Source: Acidimicrobiaceae bacterium (lineage in GTDB: Bacteria; Actinomycetota; Acidimicrobiia; Acidimicrobiales; Aldehydirespiratoraceae). Taken from it: 46,356 bases of DNA. Of this stretch, positions 33,002-41,649 are shown piece by piece. Positions within the stretch are counted from its first letter, which is position 1; every line of letters begins with the position of its first letter. Both the position numbers and the translations under genes were made by a program. The DNA is taken from positions 1 through 46,356 of the forward strand of contig JAPOYA010000034.1 in the NCBI GenBank assembly GCA_026706815.1, written 5' to 3'. The notes under the pieces are model-generated. The model was not told where the DNA came from and made no database searches. It saw only the letters and a program-made list of their open reading frames with translations.

Positions 33002-34728
33002 ATGGGCGTTCGTTCGCGGGCAGTGGCGATGGCTGCAACGTTGACCGGTTCGGCTGTGATCGCTGTGTTGGCAGCAGGGGGGGGGGGGTCGGCGCGCAGA
33101 CGGCTGACCGTGTAGATGTGTCGGCGGCGCCGGAGCTGCATCCGGGCGAGGTGGTCCTGCATGTGACGCCCGCGCACAGGCACCTCCACGACCACAACGC
33201 CCCCGGCCACGTTCACTACCCCGAGCACGATCACCGGCACGTCGACCAAGGCGGCGACTTCGACTCAACCTCCTCAGGCATTTCGACCTACCAGGAGAGC
33301 GACATGGCCGAGTACCCGCTCGACCACACCCACGAATCAACCTCTGACAACGGCCATTATCACCCTCACAGGGCGGGAGTGCTCGGCTACGGCGGCATCG
33401 TGACCCACCACGACCACCAGCACGGAGCCCGGTGCCGGTCCACCGACACTTGGACCCGAACAACAGTCTTGCATCACCACCACGACGGGGGCTATCCCGG
33501 CGGCACCGACAGGTCCATCGTGCATCAGCATCAGTTGGACTGCTCCGGCAACCAGCAGAGCCACCGGCATTACCGCAACGGCCACGACCACCCGTCGTCG
33601 CACTTGCACGACAGCCCCTATGAGCAAGCCGGCCGCGAGCCGCACACCCATGTTTCGTGGACGCCCAAGGCCGAAGCGCTCATGATGCGGCCGGTGAGCG
33701 GCGACGACGCGGGCGACACCTACACCGTGACGGTGCCGCAGCGGCCCGCTGCGGGACAGACTCTCTCGGTGTACGTGGAGGTCGATCCGCGTTTCGTCGA
33801 CGGCCCCGCAGGCTCGATCAGCGTCAAACCCGAACAGATCGACATCACCCGGGACAACTGGCAGCAGACTCATACGGTCACCGTGACTGCCTCCGCGGAT
33901 GCGCTGACGGGTGACACGTTCATGATCCGGCACCGGTTCTCGGCGGGTTTCGCTGACCCTTGGATCGCCGAGTATGAGCGATACGGACTGTTGAGTTTTT
34001 CGATCCCAAGGTTCGACGTGGCCGGCCGCGTCAGCGACGCCCCCACAGCCGACGACGATGCGGTGGACGACGCGCTGCCAGTGGACGACGCGCTGCCCGA
34101 CGCGGCGCCTGATGTGTTGCCGGCGGTGAGCGTGACCGGCGCGTCGAGCAGTCAAGAGGGCGACCCGGCGGTGTTCGTGCTCACCGCGGTCCCGCCGCCG
34201 GCTGCGCCGTTGACCGTTGCTGTGGACATCGCCCAGACAGGCGACTACACCCCAGCCGGCGAAACCGGCCGCCGCAGCGTCACCGTCCCGGTGTCGGGCA
34301 GCGCCACCGTCAACGTCGCGACCGTCGACGACAGCGTCGACGAGGCCGACGGGTCGGTCAGCCTCACAGTAGCCGCCGGCGGCGGCTACACCCCCGGCGC
34401 GCCCGCACACCTCACCACACCCATAACCGACAACGACAACCCGCCACAACCACAGCCGGAACCCGAACCGGGCCCCGAGCCTGACGACGCCGAAGCGGCA
34501 CCCCGATGCGACGCCGACCCGGCGCTGCTGGCTGTGGTCCAAGCCAAAATCACGCGCCACCGCGACGTCACCGGCCGCGGCGACCTCGTAACCGAGTTTA
34601 CCGCCGTCCAAAACGCCCTCACCAACAACGGGCCCCTCGACACCGCCCGCGCATACGCCGACCACCGCGACGGCGCCAACACACTATGGACCCAAATAGC
34701 CGCCCACCTACGCAACAACTGCCGCTGA
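33002..34728 (+). CDS. Secreted His-rich / Calx-beta-like protein, split by a G12 tract
   Basis: From ATG 33002, behind GAGGTGGAG, a signal peptide reads VRSRAVAMAATLTGSAVIAVLAA. It then enters a run of twelve G and would stop at a TAG near 33115. The mature protein continues in another frame, and ten or thirteen G would join them. It starts with about 170 residues packed with HxH motifs (HRHLHDHNAPGHVHYPEHDH; HHHHDGG; HSHLHD-type runs). A TYTVTVPQRPAAG domain, a Calx-beta-like repeat ending TTPITDNDNPP, a P/E-rich linker and a 70-residue C-terminal domain with two Cys follow. The protein is probably a surface zinc or other metal binder. Either the tract is phase-variable or its length is a sequencing error. 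An upstream in-frame ATG at 32969 lacks a ribosome site. Confidence 0.65.
33077..33088 (+). repeat. Homopolymer run of 12 G in a signal-peptide region
   Basis: Twelve consecutive G lie between the signal-peptide frame and the frame of the His-rich mature protein. Lengths of 3n+1 (10 or 13) would give one continuous secreted protein; 12 gives premature termination. Such tracts change length by slippage. Confidence 0.95.
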
Positions 34729-34740
34729 AACCCGACAAAC

Positions 34741-34970
34741 GAAGCACTTCCCGCCTCTTCTTGGCCGATTGCGGTCGGTCATAGTACGATTCGGCGATCC
34801 CCTCGCCGATTTCGCCTGCTTTGGGTGTCGTCGAGACTCAAGACAGCCCGTCGTATCACTTCTGACCGGTTGTCTCCAACGCCTTCGGTGACTAAACAAT
34901 TGAGGACCTCTAGATCCCGTTGGTTGAACTTGTGCGCGTCGGTCCCACCGGCACGAGGTCCCACCGGCAC
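34741..34970 (-). pseudogene. Ribbon-helix-helix antitoxin-like gene, frameshifted
   Basis: From a GTG at 34970 or 34964 the frame reads AHKFNQRDLEVLNCLVTEGV then GDNRSEVIRRAVLSLDD, a ribbon-helix-helix DNA-binding domain. About position 34820 the family-like continuation AGEIGEGIAESYYDRPQSA moves to the next frame, indicating a one-base shift. The unshifted frame ends at 34779. No toxin partner is adjacent. The start region coincides with a 16-base tandem duplication. Confidence 0.45.
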
Positions 34971-34972
34971 GA
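34941..34972. repeat. Exact 16-bp tandem repeat
   Basis: GGTCCCACCGGCACGA occurs twice without a gap (34941-34956, 34957-34972) at the putative start of the ribbon-helix-helix remnant, adding residues before its conserved domain. It is likely a slippage duplication. Confidence 0.9.
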
Positions 34973-35083
34973 ATGGCCCGATGCCGCAAGAGACGCTCGA
35001 GAATGCAAGTCGAAAGCTGACCCGGCCTGAGGGTCTCACCCTCGAAACCTGGAACCGGGCATACGCGCAGTATGGCTGCAATG

Positions 35084-36643
35084 TCATTCCGTCCCCGGTT
35101 TCACGGACTCGTACTGTTCGCGCAGCACTCGCTTGAGCACCTTTCCGGTGGGGTTGCGGGGGATCACGTCGGTGAACTCGACGGCCGTGGGCATCTTGAA
35201 GCGGGCCAGCTTGCCGTCGCAATGGGTGATCACATCGGTGGCTGTGACGTTCTCGTTTGCACGCACGATCACCGCCAGTGGCGACTCGCCCCATTTCTCG
35301 CTGGCGATCCCGATGACCGCGGCGTCGGCGACTCCTTCCATTGCCATCAACACGTTCTCGATCTCCGCGGGGTAGACATTCTCCCCCCCGGAGATGATCA
35401 TGTCCTTGATCCGGTCTTGGATGTAGATGAACCCGTCGGCGTCCATGATCGCAACGTCCCCGGTGCGCAACCAGCCGTCCACGATCGTCTCGGCGGTGGC
35501 GTCGGGCCGGTTCCAGTAGCCGATCATCACATGGGGGCCGGAGATGATGACCTCTCCGGGTTCGTCGGGGCCGCAGTCTTCGCCGTCTTCGTTGACGACG
35601 CGCACCTCGGTGTGGAAGAACGTCTTGCCGGTGGACCCCGCCCGCGTCAGAGCGTCGTCGGGGGAGATCAAGCAGCCGGGTCCGCAGGATTCAGTGAGGC
35701 CGTAGACTTGGTGAATCTCAATGCCCATGGCCTCGTAGGCCTTGATCAGAGGCACCGGGACCGGAGCTGCTCCGCTCATCACCCATCTCAGACAGGAGAT
35801 GTCGTGTGCCTCCTTGTCGTAGGTCGACAGCATGAAGTTGAGCATTGCGGGCACGGCCAAGGTGACGGTGATCTTCTCCTCGGCGAATACCTCCCAGATC
35901 TTCACGGGGTGGAATTCGCTCATGATCACCCCGGCACCGCCCTTGTGAATGATGCTGAGCATCGGGTTGAGGGCGCCCACATGGAACATCGGAAGACAGA
36001 TGAGGTAGCGGTCGCCGTAGCGGGTGTCGGCGGTGGTGTTGCCGGTGATGACCGACCACATTGCGGTCAGGTGTGAGTGCATCACGCCTTTGGGCAGTCC
36101 GGTCGTTCCGGACGTGTACATGATGAACAGGAGGTCGTCGTCGCTCGAAGTGATTTCGGGTTCGTCTGTTGAGGCTTGCGCGAGGAGGTCTTCATAACCG
36201 GCCGCGAAATCAGGGCGGTCTGCGGGGTCGCCGACATGCACCCAATGGGTTACAGCGGTTGCCTGTGAGCCGCGGGAGTGCAGTTCGCTGACAACTTCGT
36301 TGAAAGCCGTGCCGAACACGAGCGTGGTGGCGCCCGAGTCGTTCAGGATGAAGGAGAGCTCATCGGCCACGAGGCGCCAGTTGAGGGCCACGATCACCCC
36401 GCCGGCCTTTGCCGCCCCGAAGAAGACCTCGACGAACTCACTGCCGTTCATCAACAGGGTTGCCACCCGGTCGCCCTTCTCTAGACCGAGACCGTTGTCT
36501 CGCATGCTGTTCGCGACCCGGTTGCACCGCTCGTTCAGCTGTGCGTAGGTCTGGCGTCGACCGCTGGTGACGTCGACGATGGCCTCGGTTGTGGGGTTCA
36601 ACAGTGCGCGTTTTGCGACGAACAATCCGATGTTGTTTTTCAT
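35084..36643 (-). CDS. Acyl-CoA synthetase (AMP-forming)
   Basis: A 519-residue adenylate-forming ligase that activates a carboxylic acid, probably a fatty or aromatic acid, to its CoA ester. The P-loop MYTSGTTGLPKGVMHSH is near residue 175, VYGLTESCGPG supplies the A5 motif, GWLRTGDVAIMDADGFIYI the A7/A8 region and NPTGKVLKR the catalytic Lys near the C terminus. Length is standard for the family. ATG 36643 is preferred over longer starts. It is transcribed away from a TetR gene across a 160-base divergent region, so that regulator may control it. The exact substrate cannot be deduced. Confidence 0.9.
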   Translation of the reverse strand: MKNNIGLFVAKRALLNPTTEAIVDVTSGRRQTYAQLNERCNRVANSMRDNGLGLEKGDRVATLLMNGSEFVEVFFGAAKAGGVIVALNWRLVADELSFILNDSGATTLVFGTAFNEVVSELHSRGSQATAVTHWVHVGDPADRPDFAAGYEDLLAQASTDEPEITSSDDDLLFIMYTSGTTGLPKGVMHSHLTAMWSVITGNTTADTRYGDRYLICLPMFHVGALNPMLSIIHKGGAGVIMSEFHPVKIWEVFAEEKITVTLAVPAMLNFMLSTYDKEAHDISCLRWVMSGAAPVPVPLIKAYEAMGIEIHQVYGLTESCGPGCLISPDDALTRAGSTGKTFFHTEVRVVNEDGEDCGPDEPGEVIISGPHVMIGYWNRPDATAETIVDGWLRTGDVAIMDADGFIYIQDRIKDMIISGGENVYPAEIENVLMAMEGVADAAVIGIASEKWGESPLAVIVRANENVTATDVITHCDGKLARFKMPTAVEFTDVIPRNPTGKVLKRVLREQYESVKPGTE

Positions 36644-36803
36644 AATGAACTTGTTCCCTGTTCTCAGTTGCAGCGGATGGAGGTGGACCAACAGCCGCTA
36701 CAGCATATGTTGAACCGGCTGGTGGCTCCTCTGGACTCGGTGATTGTTCGTGCGGGTCAGCCGTTCTGTCGGCTGCGAACAGTTGTGGCAGTATGAATGA
36801 CAG

Positions 36804-37448
36804 ATGTATCGTGATCGGTCTATGCCCCGTACAACCTCCGCGGCTCCTGCTGCGCCCGGCGACAGCACGGACGGTCGCCGGGCCCGGCGCGACCGCAACC
36901 GAGAACGGGTTGTCGACGCGATGTTGGAGTTGTACCGGGAAGGTGACCTGCGGCCCTCGGTCGACGCCGTGGTCGAACGCTCTGGTGTGTCACACCGCAG
37001 CGTCTTTCGCTACTTCGATGACCTCGGCGAGCTGTGCCGAGTCGCCATTGAACGCCAGTTCGTCGCCATATTCGACCTCTGGGTAGTGCCCGACGCCGGC
37101 ATCGGGCCGCTTGACGAGCGGGTGGAACGGCTCGTTGAACAACGGCTCACGCTCTACGACGCGGCTGTGTCAGTGTGGCGCGTCGGCCAGACGCGAGCCC
37201 CTTTCGAGCCGGTCCTGGCGCGAAACCTGGAACGGACAGCGGCGGTCAACGTCGAGCAGATGAAGCGACATTTCGCCACCGAACTGGACGGCCTCAACCC
37301 GGACCGCGCCGAAGTGTTGGCCGAGTCGCTGGCCGCGATGTGCTCGCTCGACGCCATCGACCTGCTTCGTCATGTGCGGGAATTGGACCGGCCGACCACT
37401 GCTGAGATTCTCTCGTCCATGCTGTCTGCGACGTTGGCAAAGGTATGA
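36804..37448 (+). CDS. TetR-family regulator
   Basis: A 214-residue protein with a TetR helix-turn-helix at residues about 28-75 (RERVVDAMLELYREGDLRPS, VDAVVERSGVSHRSVFRYF) and an all-helical ligand domain. ATG 36804 has no ribosome site, while TATGAA lies six bases before it, so the message may be leaderless; ATG 36822 is an alternative. It leads the SRPBCC, sulfatase-DJ-1 and metallo-hydrolase genes and is divergent from the acyl-CoA ligase, either of which it could regulate. Confidence 0.85.
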   Translation: MYRDRSMPRTTSAAPAAPGDSTDGRRARRDRNRERVVDAMLELYREGDLRPSVDAVVERSGVSHRSVFRYFDDLGELCRVAIERQFVAIFDLWVVPDAGIGPLDERVERLVEQRLTLYDAAVSVWRVGQTRAPFEPVLARNLERTAAVNVEQMKRHFATELDGLNPDRAEVLAESLAAMCSLDAIDLLRHVRELDRPTTAEILSSMLSATLAKV

Positions 37449-37464
37449 GCGCGAAGGTATGAGC

Positions 37465-37941
37465 ATGGTCACGGTCACGAACGAAACGAATGTAGCGGCC
37501 CCTGCTGAAGCGGTTTGGGCGGTGTTGTGCGACTTCGACCGGCTCGCTGACTGGGCGCGAGACATCGACCATAGTTGCAGGTTGACCGAACGCAGCGAGG
37601 GCGTCGGAATCGAGCGCAGAGTCCAGGTCGGATCCAACGTTGTGCTTGAGCGGGTCACCGTGTGGCAACCCGAACGAACGCTGGCTTACGAGATCGTCGG
37701 TTTGCCGCCTCTGGTTGGCAGAGCTGTCAACGAATGGACGCTGACCGCGGAGGGCGACCGCACACGACTGGCACTCACCGCCCAGATCGAACCGGGCCCC
37801 AAACCGCCGATGAAGCTCGCGGCCCGGCTCCTCGCCCGACAGATGGGCTCCGTCAACAAGCGCTTGCTGCGTGACTTGGATTTTGCAGCGACACGAACCG
37901 CCTCGCGTGGAAGCGCCGGTGCCAGAAGCGAGAGGAGCTGA
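37465..37941 (+). CDS. SRPBCC-family protein
   Basis: A 158-residue START/Bet v1-like (polyketide cyclase 2) protein: NVAAPAEAVWAVLCDFDRLA then DWARDIDHS, and later RAVNEWTLTAEGDRTRLALTAQIEP. The fold encloses a hydrophobic ligand cavity. ATG 37465, seven bases after GAAGG, is preferred to ATG 37459. It lies 16 bases after the TetR gene and four bases before the sulfatase fusion, so it is in one operon. Its ligand is unknown; it may bind the substrate or product of the following hydrolases. Confidence 0.8.
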   Translation: MVTVTNETNVAAPAEAVWAVLCDFDRLADWARDIDHSCRLTERSEGVGIERRVQVGSNVVLERVTVWQPERTLAYEIVGLPPLVGRAVNEWTLTAEGDRTRLALTAQIEPGPKPPMKLAARLLARQMGSVNKRLLRDLDFAATRTASRGSAGARSERS

Positions 37942-37944
37942 CAC

Positions 37945-40527
37945 GTGGCTGACCGACAACCCGACATAGTCATAGTGCTGACCGACGAAGAGCGGGCCGC
38001 GCCGGCCTATGAGACAGCCGAGATACGAGCTTGGCGCGAACAGGCTCTTGTCGGCCGTCGTTGGTTCACCGAGAACGGTGTGGATTTCCGGCGCCACTAT
38101 GTGGCATCGACTGCCTGTGTCCCCAGCCGCCCCAGTTTGTTGACCGGCCAGTATCCCGACGTGCATGGCGTCACCCAGACCGATGGGCTGGGCAAACGAG
38201 CGACCGACAGCCGGATGCGCTGGCTCAGGCCAGATGAGGTTCCCACGATGGGGGACTGGTTGCGCGCCGCCGGCTACGACACCGTCTACGTGGGCAAATG
38301 GCATGTGAGCCACGCAGACATCAGCGTCGACGGCCAGCGTCTCCGCACCAACAATTCGGCCGGGGAGTTGATCCCCGAAGCGGTCGATGCCTACTTGGCC
38401 GCGGACCCGCTGGACGAATTCGGCTTCTCGGGTTGGGTGGGACCGGAACCTCACGGTGGCCATTGGTCTGATACGGGATATGTGCGGGACCCGATCTACG
38501 CTCAACGGGCGACGGCCTGGCTGCAGGACCGTTACAAGCGGCGAGCGGAAGGCGACCCCCAAGCGGCTAGACCGTTCCTGCTGATCTGCTCGTTCGTCAA
38601 CCCTCACGACATCGTGCTCTGGCCCATACTGGCTGTGCAGAAACGGCGCGGCAACGAATTTGCCCCGTCGGTGGCCGAGCCGCCGCCGATCCCGCCGTCG
38701 CCCACCGACGACGAGGACCTCTCCGACAAACCGGCGCTGCAGATGGCCTATCGCGACGGCTACTACTCGGCGTACGGCCCGTCACCGCTGATACGGCGCG
38801 CATATGAGAGCAACGCCGAACGCTATCGCCAGACCTACTACCGGTTGCATCATGACGTGGACGGGCCCATTGATCGGGTCCGCCGTGCGGTCACCGAACA
38901 GAGCGACGCCGAGACTGTGCTGGTGTTCAGCGCCGACCATGGCGATCTGCTCGGTTCGCATGGAGGTTTGCATCAGAAGTGGTATCAGTTGTACGACGAG
39001 GCGACTCGGGTACCGCTGCAGATCGTCCGAACCGGGGCCAACGCCACTGCCCCGGCAATTGTCGATGTGCCGACCAGCCACATCGACCTGCTTCCCACGT
39101 TGCTGGGACTCGCCGGCGCCGACGAGAAGGCGCTGGCAACTGAATTGGCGCAAACCCATACAGAAGTCCACCCCCTGCCCGGGCGAGATCTGAGCGGCCT
39201 GCTTTCGGCGCCGCAGCAGGCGCCAACAGACTCGGTTTATCTCGTCACCCGCGACAACATGCTGGAGGGCGACGGCTCGAGCGCTGCAATGCTGGCAGCC
39301 CGAGGGCGTGTTGATGCTCCGTACCCGCTGCAGATCAAGGTCCCATCGCATGCGGCAACCAACGTGGAGGCGATTGTCGGCACCGTCGCCGGACAGCTTT
39401 GGAAGCTGGTCCGCACCTTTGACGACCCTGCCACCTGGACCGAACCCCATGAGCGGCAACTGTCTGCGCGCAGCCCTGGCGGTCCGGTGTATCGGAGCGA
39501 ACCGATCCCTGACCAATGGGAGCTCTACTGCCTCAGCGACGATCCAATCGAAGCGCACAACCAATGGAACAATCCCGAATTTGCGGAGGTATTTGAAGTG
39601 TTGACCGAAGAGCTGAAGCGAATCCGCCGTGAGCGGATCCCGACACGCAACGCCGAGTGGCCAACGGAGCCCCGACTTGCGGACCGTCCCAAATCCAAGC
39701 GCCCGCCGCTGCCGGCGCGTGGCGTGCGGCGCCTGCTCCAAAAGGCCGGCATTCATCCCGACGACCCTGAGTCTGTCAAGCTGGACTTGGCAGGGCACCG
39801 GGCGCTCATCGTCGCCACCAACCAGGCGACTCTCGAGGTTGGCAAGCCCACGGGTGTTTTCGGGTCGGAGCTGACCGCCCCCTACTATGAGTTCCTAGAT
39901 GCCGGCATGGAAGTGGATATTGCCTCGCCCAAGGGCGGGGACATCCCGTTCGACCCGAAGTCGTTCATCCCGATCATTCGTTCTCATCACGATGACCGGT
40001 TCATTGCCGATGACGAGGCCAAGGAGAAAGTCACCAACAGCCTGGCCATCGGAGACCTCGACATGGACGACTACGACATCGTGTATTTCGCCGGTGGATG
40101 GGGAGCTGCGTGGGACCTCGGCACCTCCGATGCGGTCGGCGAACAGGTCACCGTCGCCGCGGCGCAGAGCAAGGTGATCGGCGGGGTCTGCCATGGGCCG
40201 CTGGCTTTGCTGAAAGCCAAGACCGCAGACGGGGAGCCGCTGGTCAAGGGCCGTCCCCTCACCGCGGTCACCGACAAGCAGGTCCAAGAACTCGGCATCG
40301 GCAACACCCCGCAACATCCTGAGACTGAGCTCCGCCGCCTCGGCGCCGATTTCCAGAGCACCCATCGACGCCGAGACATCTTCGCCAACCATGTGGTGGT
40401 CGACGGTGACCTAATCACCGGCCAGAACCAGAACGCCGGACCCATGGTGGCCCGCGAGATGATGCTCAGGGTGTTGTCCAAACGCGATGCCGCAGACCGA
40501 GATCCGGTTTCGGTGAGTGGCGACTGA
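37945..40527 (+). CDS. Sulfatase fused to a DJ-1/PfpI domain
   Basis: An 860-residue fusion. Residues 1-600 are a type I sulfatase: PDIVIVLTDEERAAP begins the alkaline-phosphatase fold. TACVPSRPSLLTGQYPDVHG has the CxPSR signature, whose Cys58 would become formylglycine, and VYVGKWHVSH and FSADHGDLLGSHG supply further metal and catalytic residues. After a basic linker (about 570-610) a DJ-1/PfpI class I glutamine-amidotransferase-like domain follows: HRALIVATNQATLEVGKPTG, GMEVDIASPKGG and the nucleophile Cys in GGVCHGPLALL. The latter resembles Hsp31-type deglycases/glyoxalases. No signal peptide is seen, so it should act in the cytoplasm. GTG 37945 has GAGGAG upstream. The frame is open throughout, so the fusion looks genuine. 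Confidence 0.88.
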   Translation: MADRQPDIVIVLTDEERAAPAYETAEIRAWREQALVGRRWFTENGVDFRRHYVASTACVPSRPSLLTGQYPDVHGVTQTDGLGKRATDSRMRWLRPDEVPTMGDWLRAAGYDTVYVGKWHVSHADISVDGQRLRTNNSAGELIPEAVDAYLAADPLDEFGFSGWVGPEPHGGHWSDTGYVRDPIYAQRATAWLQDRYKRRAEGDPQAARPFLLICSFVNPHDIVLWPILAVQKRRGNEFAPSVAEPPPIPPSPTDDEDLSDKPALQMAYRDGYYSAYGPSPLIRRAYESNAERYRQTYYRLHHDVDGPIDRVRRAVTEQSDAETVLVFSADHGDLLGSHGGLHQKWYQLYDEATRVPLQIVRTGANATAPAIVDVPTSHIDLLPTLLGLAGADEKALATELAQTHTEVHPLPGRDLSGLLSAPQQAPTDSVYLVTRDNMLEGDGSSAAMLAARGRVDAPYPLQIKVPSHAATNVEAIVGTVAGQLWKLVRTFDDPATWTEPHERQLSARSPGGPVYRSEPIPDQWELYCLSDDPIEAHNQWNNPEFAEVFEVLTEELKRIRRERIPTRNAEWPTEPRLADRPKSKRPPLPARGVRRLLQKAGIHPDDPESVKLDLAGHRALIVATNQATLEVGKPTGVFGSELTAPYYEFLDAGMEVDIASPKGGDIPFDPKSFIPIIRSHHDDRFIADDEAKEKVTNSLAIGDLDMDDYDIVYFAGGWGAAWDLGTSDAVGEQVTVAAAQSKVIGGVCHGPLALLKAKTADGEPLVKGRPLTAVTDKQVQELGIGNTPQHPETELRRLGADFQSTHRRRDIFANHVVVDGDLITGQNQNAGPMVAREMMLRVLSKRDAADRDPVSVSGD

Positions 40528-40540
40528 CCTTGGAGGCCTG

Positions 40541-41371
40541 ATGGAGATCGTTCTGCTCGGGACCGGTTCGCCGATCCCTGATCCGAATCGCGCCGGCCCC
40601 TCCACGCTGATAAAAGCCGGCGAGGGAGGCCTTGAGCAGGTCTTGATCGACGCTGGACGAGGTTGCGTGATGCGCATGGCGGCGGCTGGTTCGATGCCGG
40701 TGCTCCTCTCGGGTGTGCTCATCACCCATCTGCACAGCGATCACCTGTGCGCCTTGAACGACGTGATCACCACGCAGTGGGTCATGACCAATGAGCCCAG
40801 ACCGCTGAGGATCTGGGGACCTGCGGGGATACAGCGCTTCGTCGATCGCACTCTGGATGCGCTCGGGCCCGACATCGGCTACCGGATCGCCCACCACGAT
40901 GATCTGAATTGGGGACCGCTGGTCGAAGTCAGCGAAGTGCAAGCGGGCGATTCGTTCGAGCTCGGCTCGATGCAGGTGAGCGTTCACCCGACGGTTCATG
41001 CTCCCGTGGAGCCCACTGTCGGCTATCGAGTGGAGCGGGAGGGCAAAGTGGCGGCGCTGGCCGGCGACACGGTCCCCTGTGCCGGACTCGACGAGTTGGC
41101 CGACAACGCCGATGTCTATGTTCAGACGGTTATTCGCGACGATCTCGTGAAGCTCGTGCCTGTCGAGCGCATGCAGGACATCTTGGACTATCACTCGAGC
41201 GTTGAGCAGGCAGCGCAGACCGCTGCACGCAGCAGGGTGAAGACCTTGGTCCTGACGCACCTGGTCCCGGCTCCTCAGCCTGAGCAATACGACGAGTGGC
41301 GGGCGATCGCCGCGCAGCATTTCAACGGTGAGATCGTGGTCGGTGACGACCTGACCAGCGTCTCGCTCTGA
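40541..41371 (+). CDS. Metallo-beta-lactamase fold hydrolase, RNase Z/arylsulfatase-like
   Basis: A 276-residue metallo-beta-lactamase protein of the RNase Z/AtsA group: EIVLLGTGSPIPDPNRAGPS at the N terminus, the metal site THLHSDHLCAL (about 66-76), GDTVPCAGLDELA and LVLTHLVPAP. This group includes tRNA 3'-processing enzymes and zinc arylsulfatases. Next to a sulfatase, a hydrolase of a sulfate or phosphate ester is a reasonable guess. GGAGG lies before ATG 40541, 13 bases after the sulfatase stop. Confidence 0.82.
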   Translation: MEIVLLGTGSPIPDPNRAGPSTLIKAGEGGLEQVLIDAGRGCVMRMAAAGSMPVLLSGVLITHLHSDHLCALNDVITTQWVMTNEPRPLRIWGPAGIQRFVDRTLDALGPDIGYRIAHHDDLNWGPLVEVSEVQAGDSFELGSMQVSVHPTVHAPVEPTVGYRVEREGKVAALAGDTVPCAGLDELADNADVYVQTVIRDDLVKLVPVERMQDILDYHSSVEQAAQTAARSRVKTLVLTHLVPAPQPEQYDEWRAIAAQHFNGEIVVGDDLTSVSL

Positions 41372-41385
41372 CAGAGAATCAGAAT

Positions 41386-41562
41386 TCGAGGGCTGAGCTC
41401 TGCCCCACCCACTTCCCTGGGGCTGAGCACGCCGTAGAGACCAGCCTCGCGACAGAGCTTCACTGCTTCGTCGGTCATGTGAGTGCCGCCAGCCTCGGCC
41501 TTGGCCCCCTCGGCATCCAGTGTCGTTCGGAGATCACGAGCGGCTTCGAGTAGCTCAGTCAT
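41386..41562 (-). pseudogene. Acyl-CoA dehydrogenase-like N-terminal remnant
   Basis: From ATG 41562, about 59 residues (AARDLRTTLDAEGAKAEAGG; AVKLCREAGLYGVLSPREVGG) match the N-terminal helical domain of acyl-CoA dehydrogenase/HsaA-type flavoproteins. The remaining 320 or so residues are gone. The frame drifts on into the opposing metallo-hydrolase gene and stops at 41275. Confidence 0.6.
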
Positions 41563-41649
41563 TCAGAGAGTCTCCCAGTTCGCGTCTTGAGGTTGAATCG
41601 TCGACACGGGCGATGCGCATCGGACGCCCCACAGTAGGGTCCGCACTCA

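Noticed and set aside
33337..34665. 442-codon minus-strand frame opposite the His-rich gene
   Set aside because: Its Val/Gly-rich content mirrors His/Pro codons of the other strand, and it has no recognisable features.
37294..38607. 437-codon minus-strand frame across SRPBCC and sulfatase
   Set aside because: Antisense to recognised domains, with no family resemblance.
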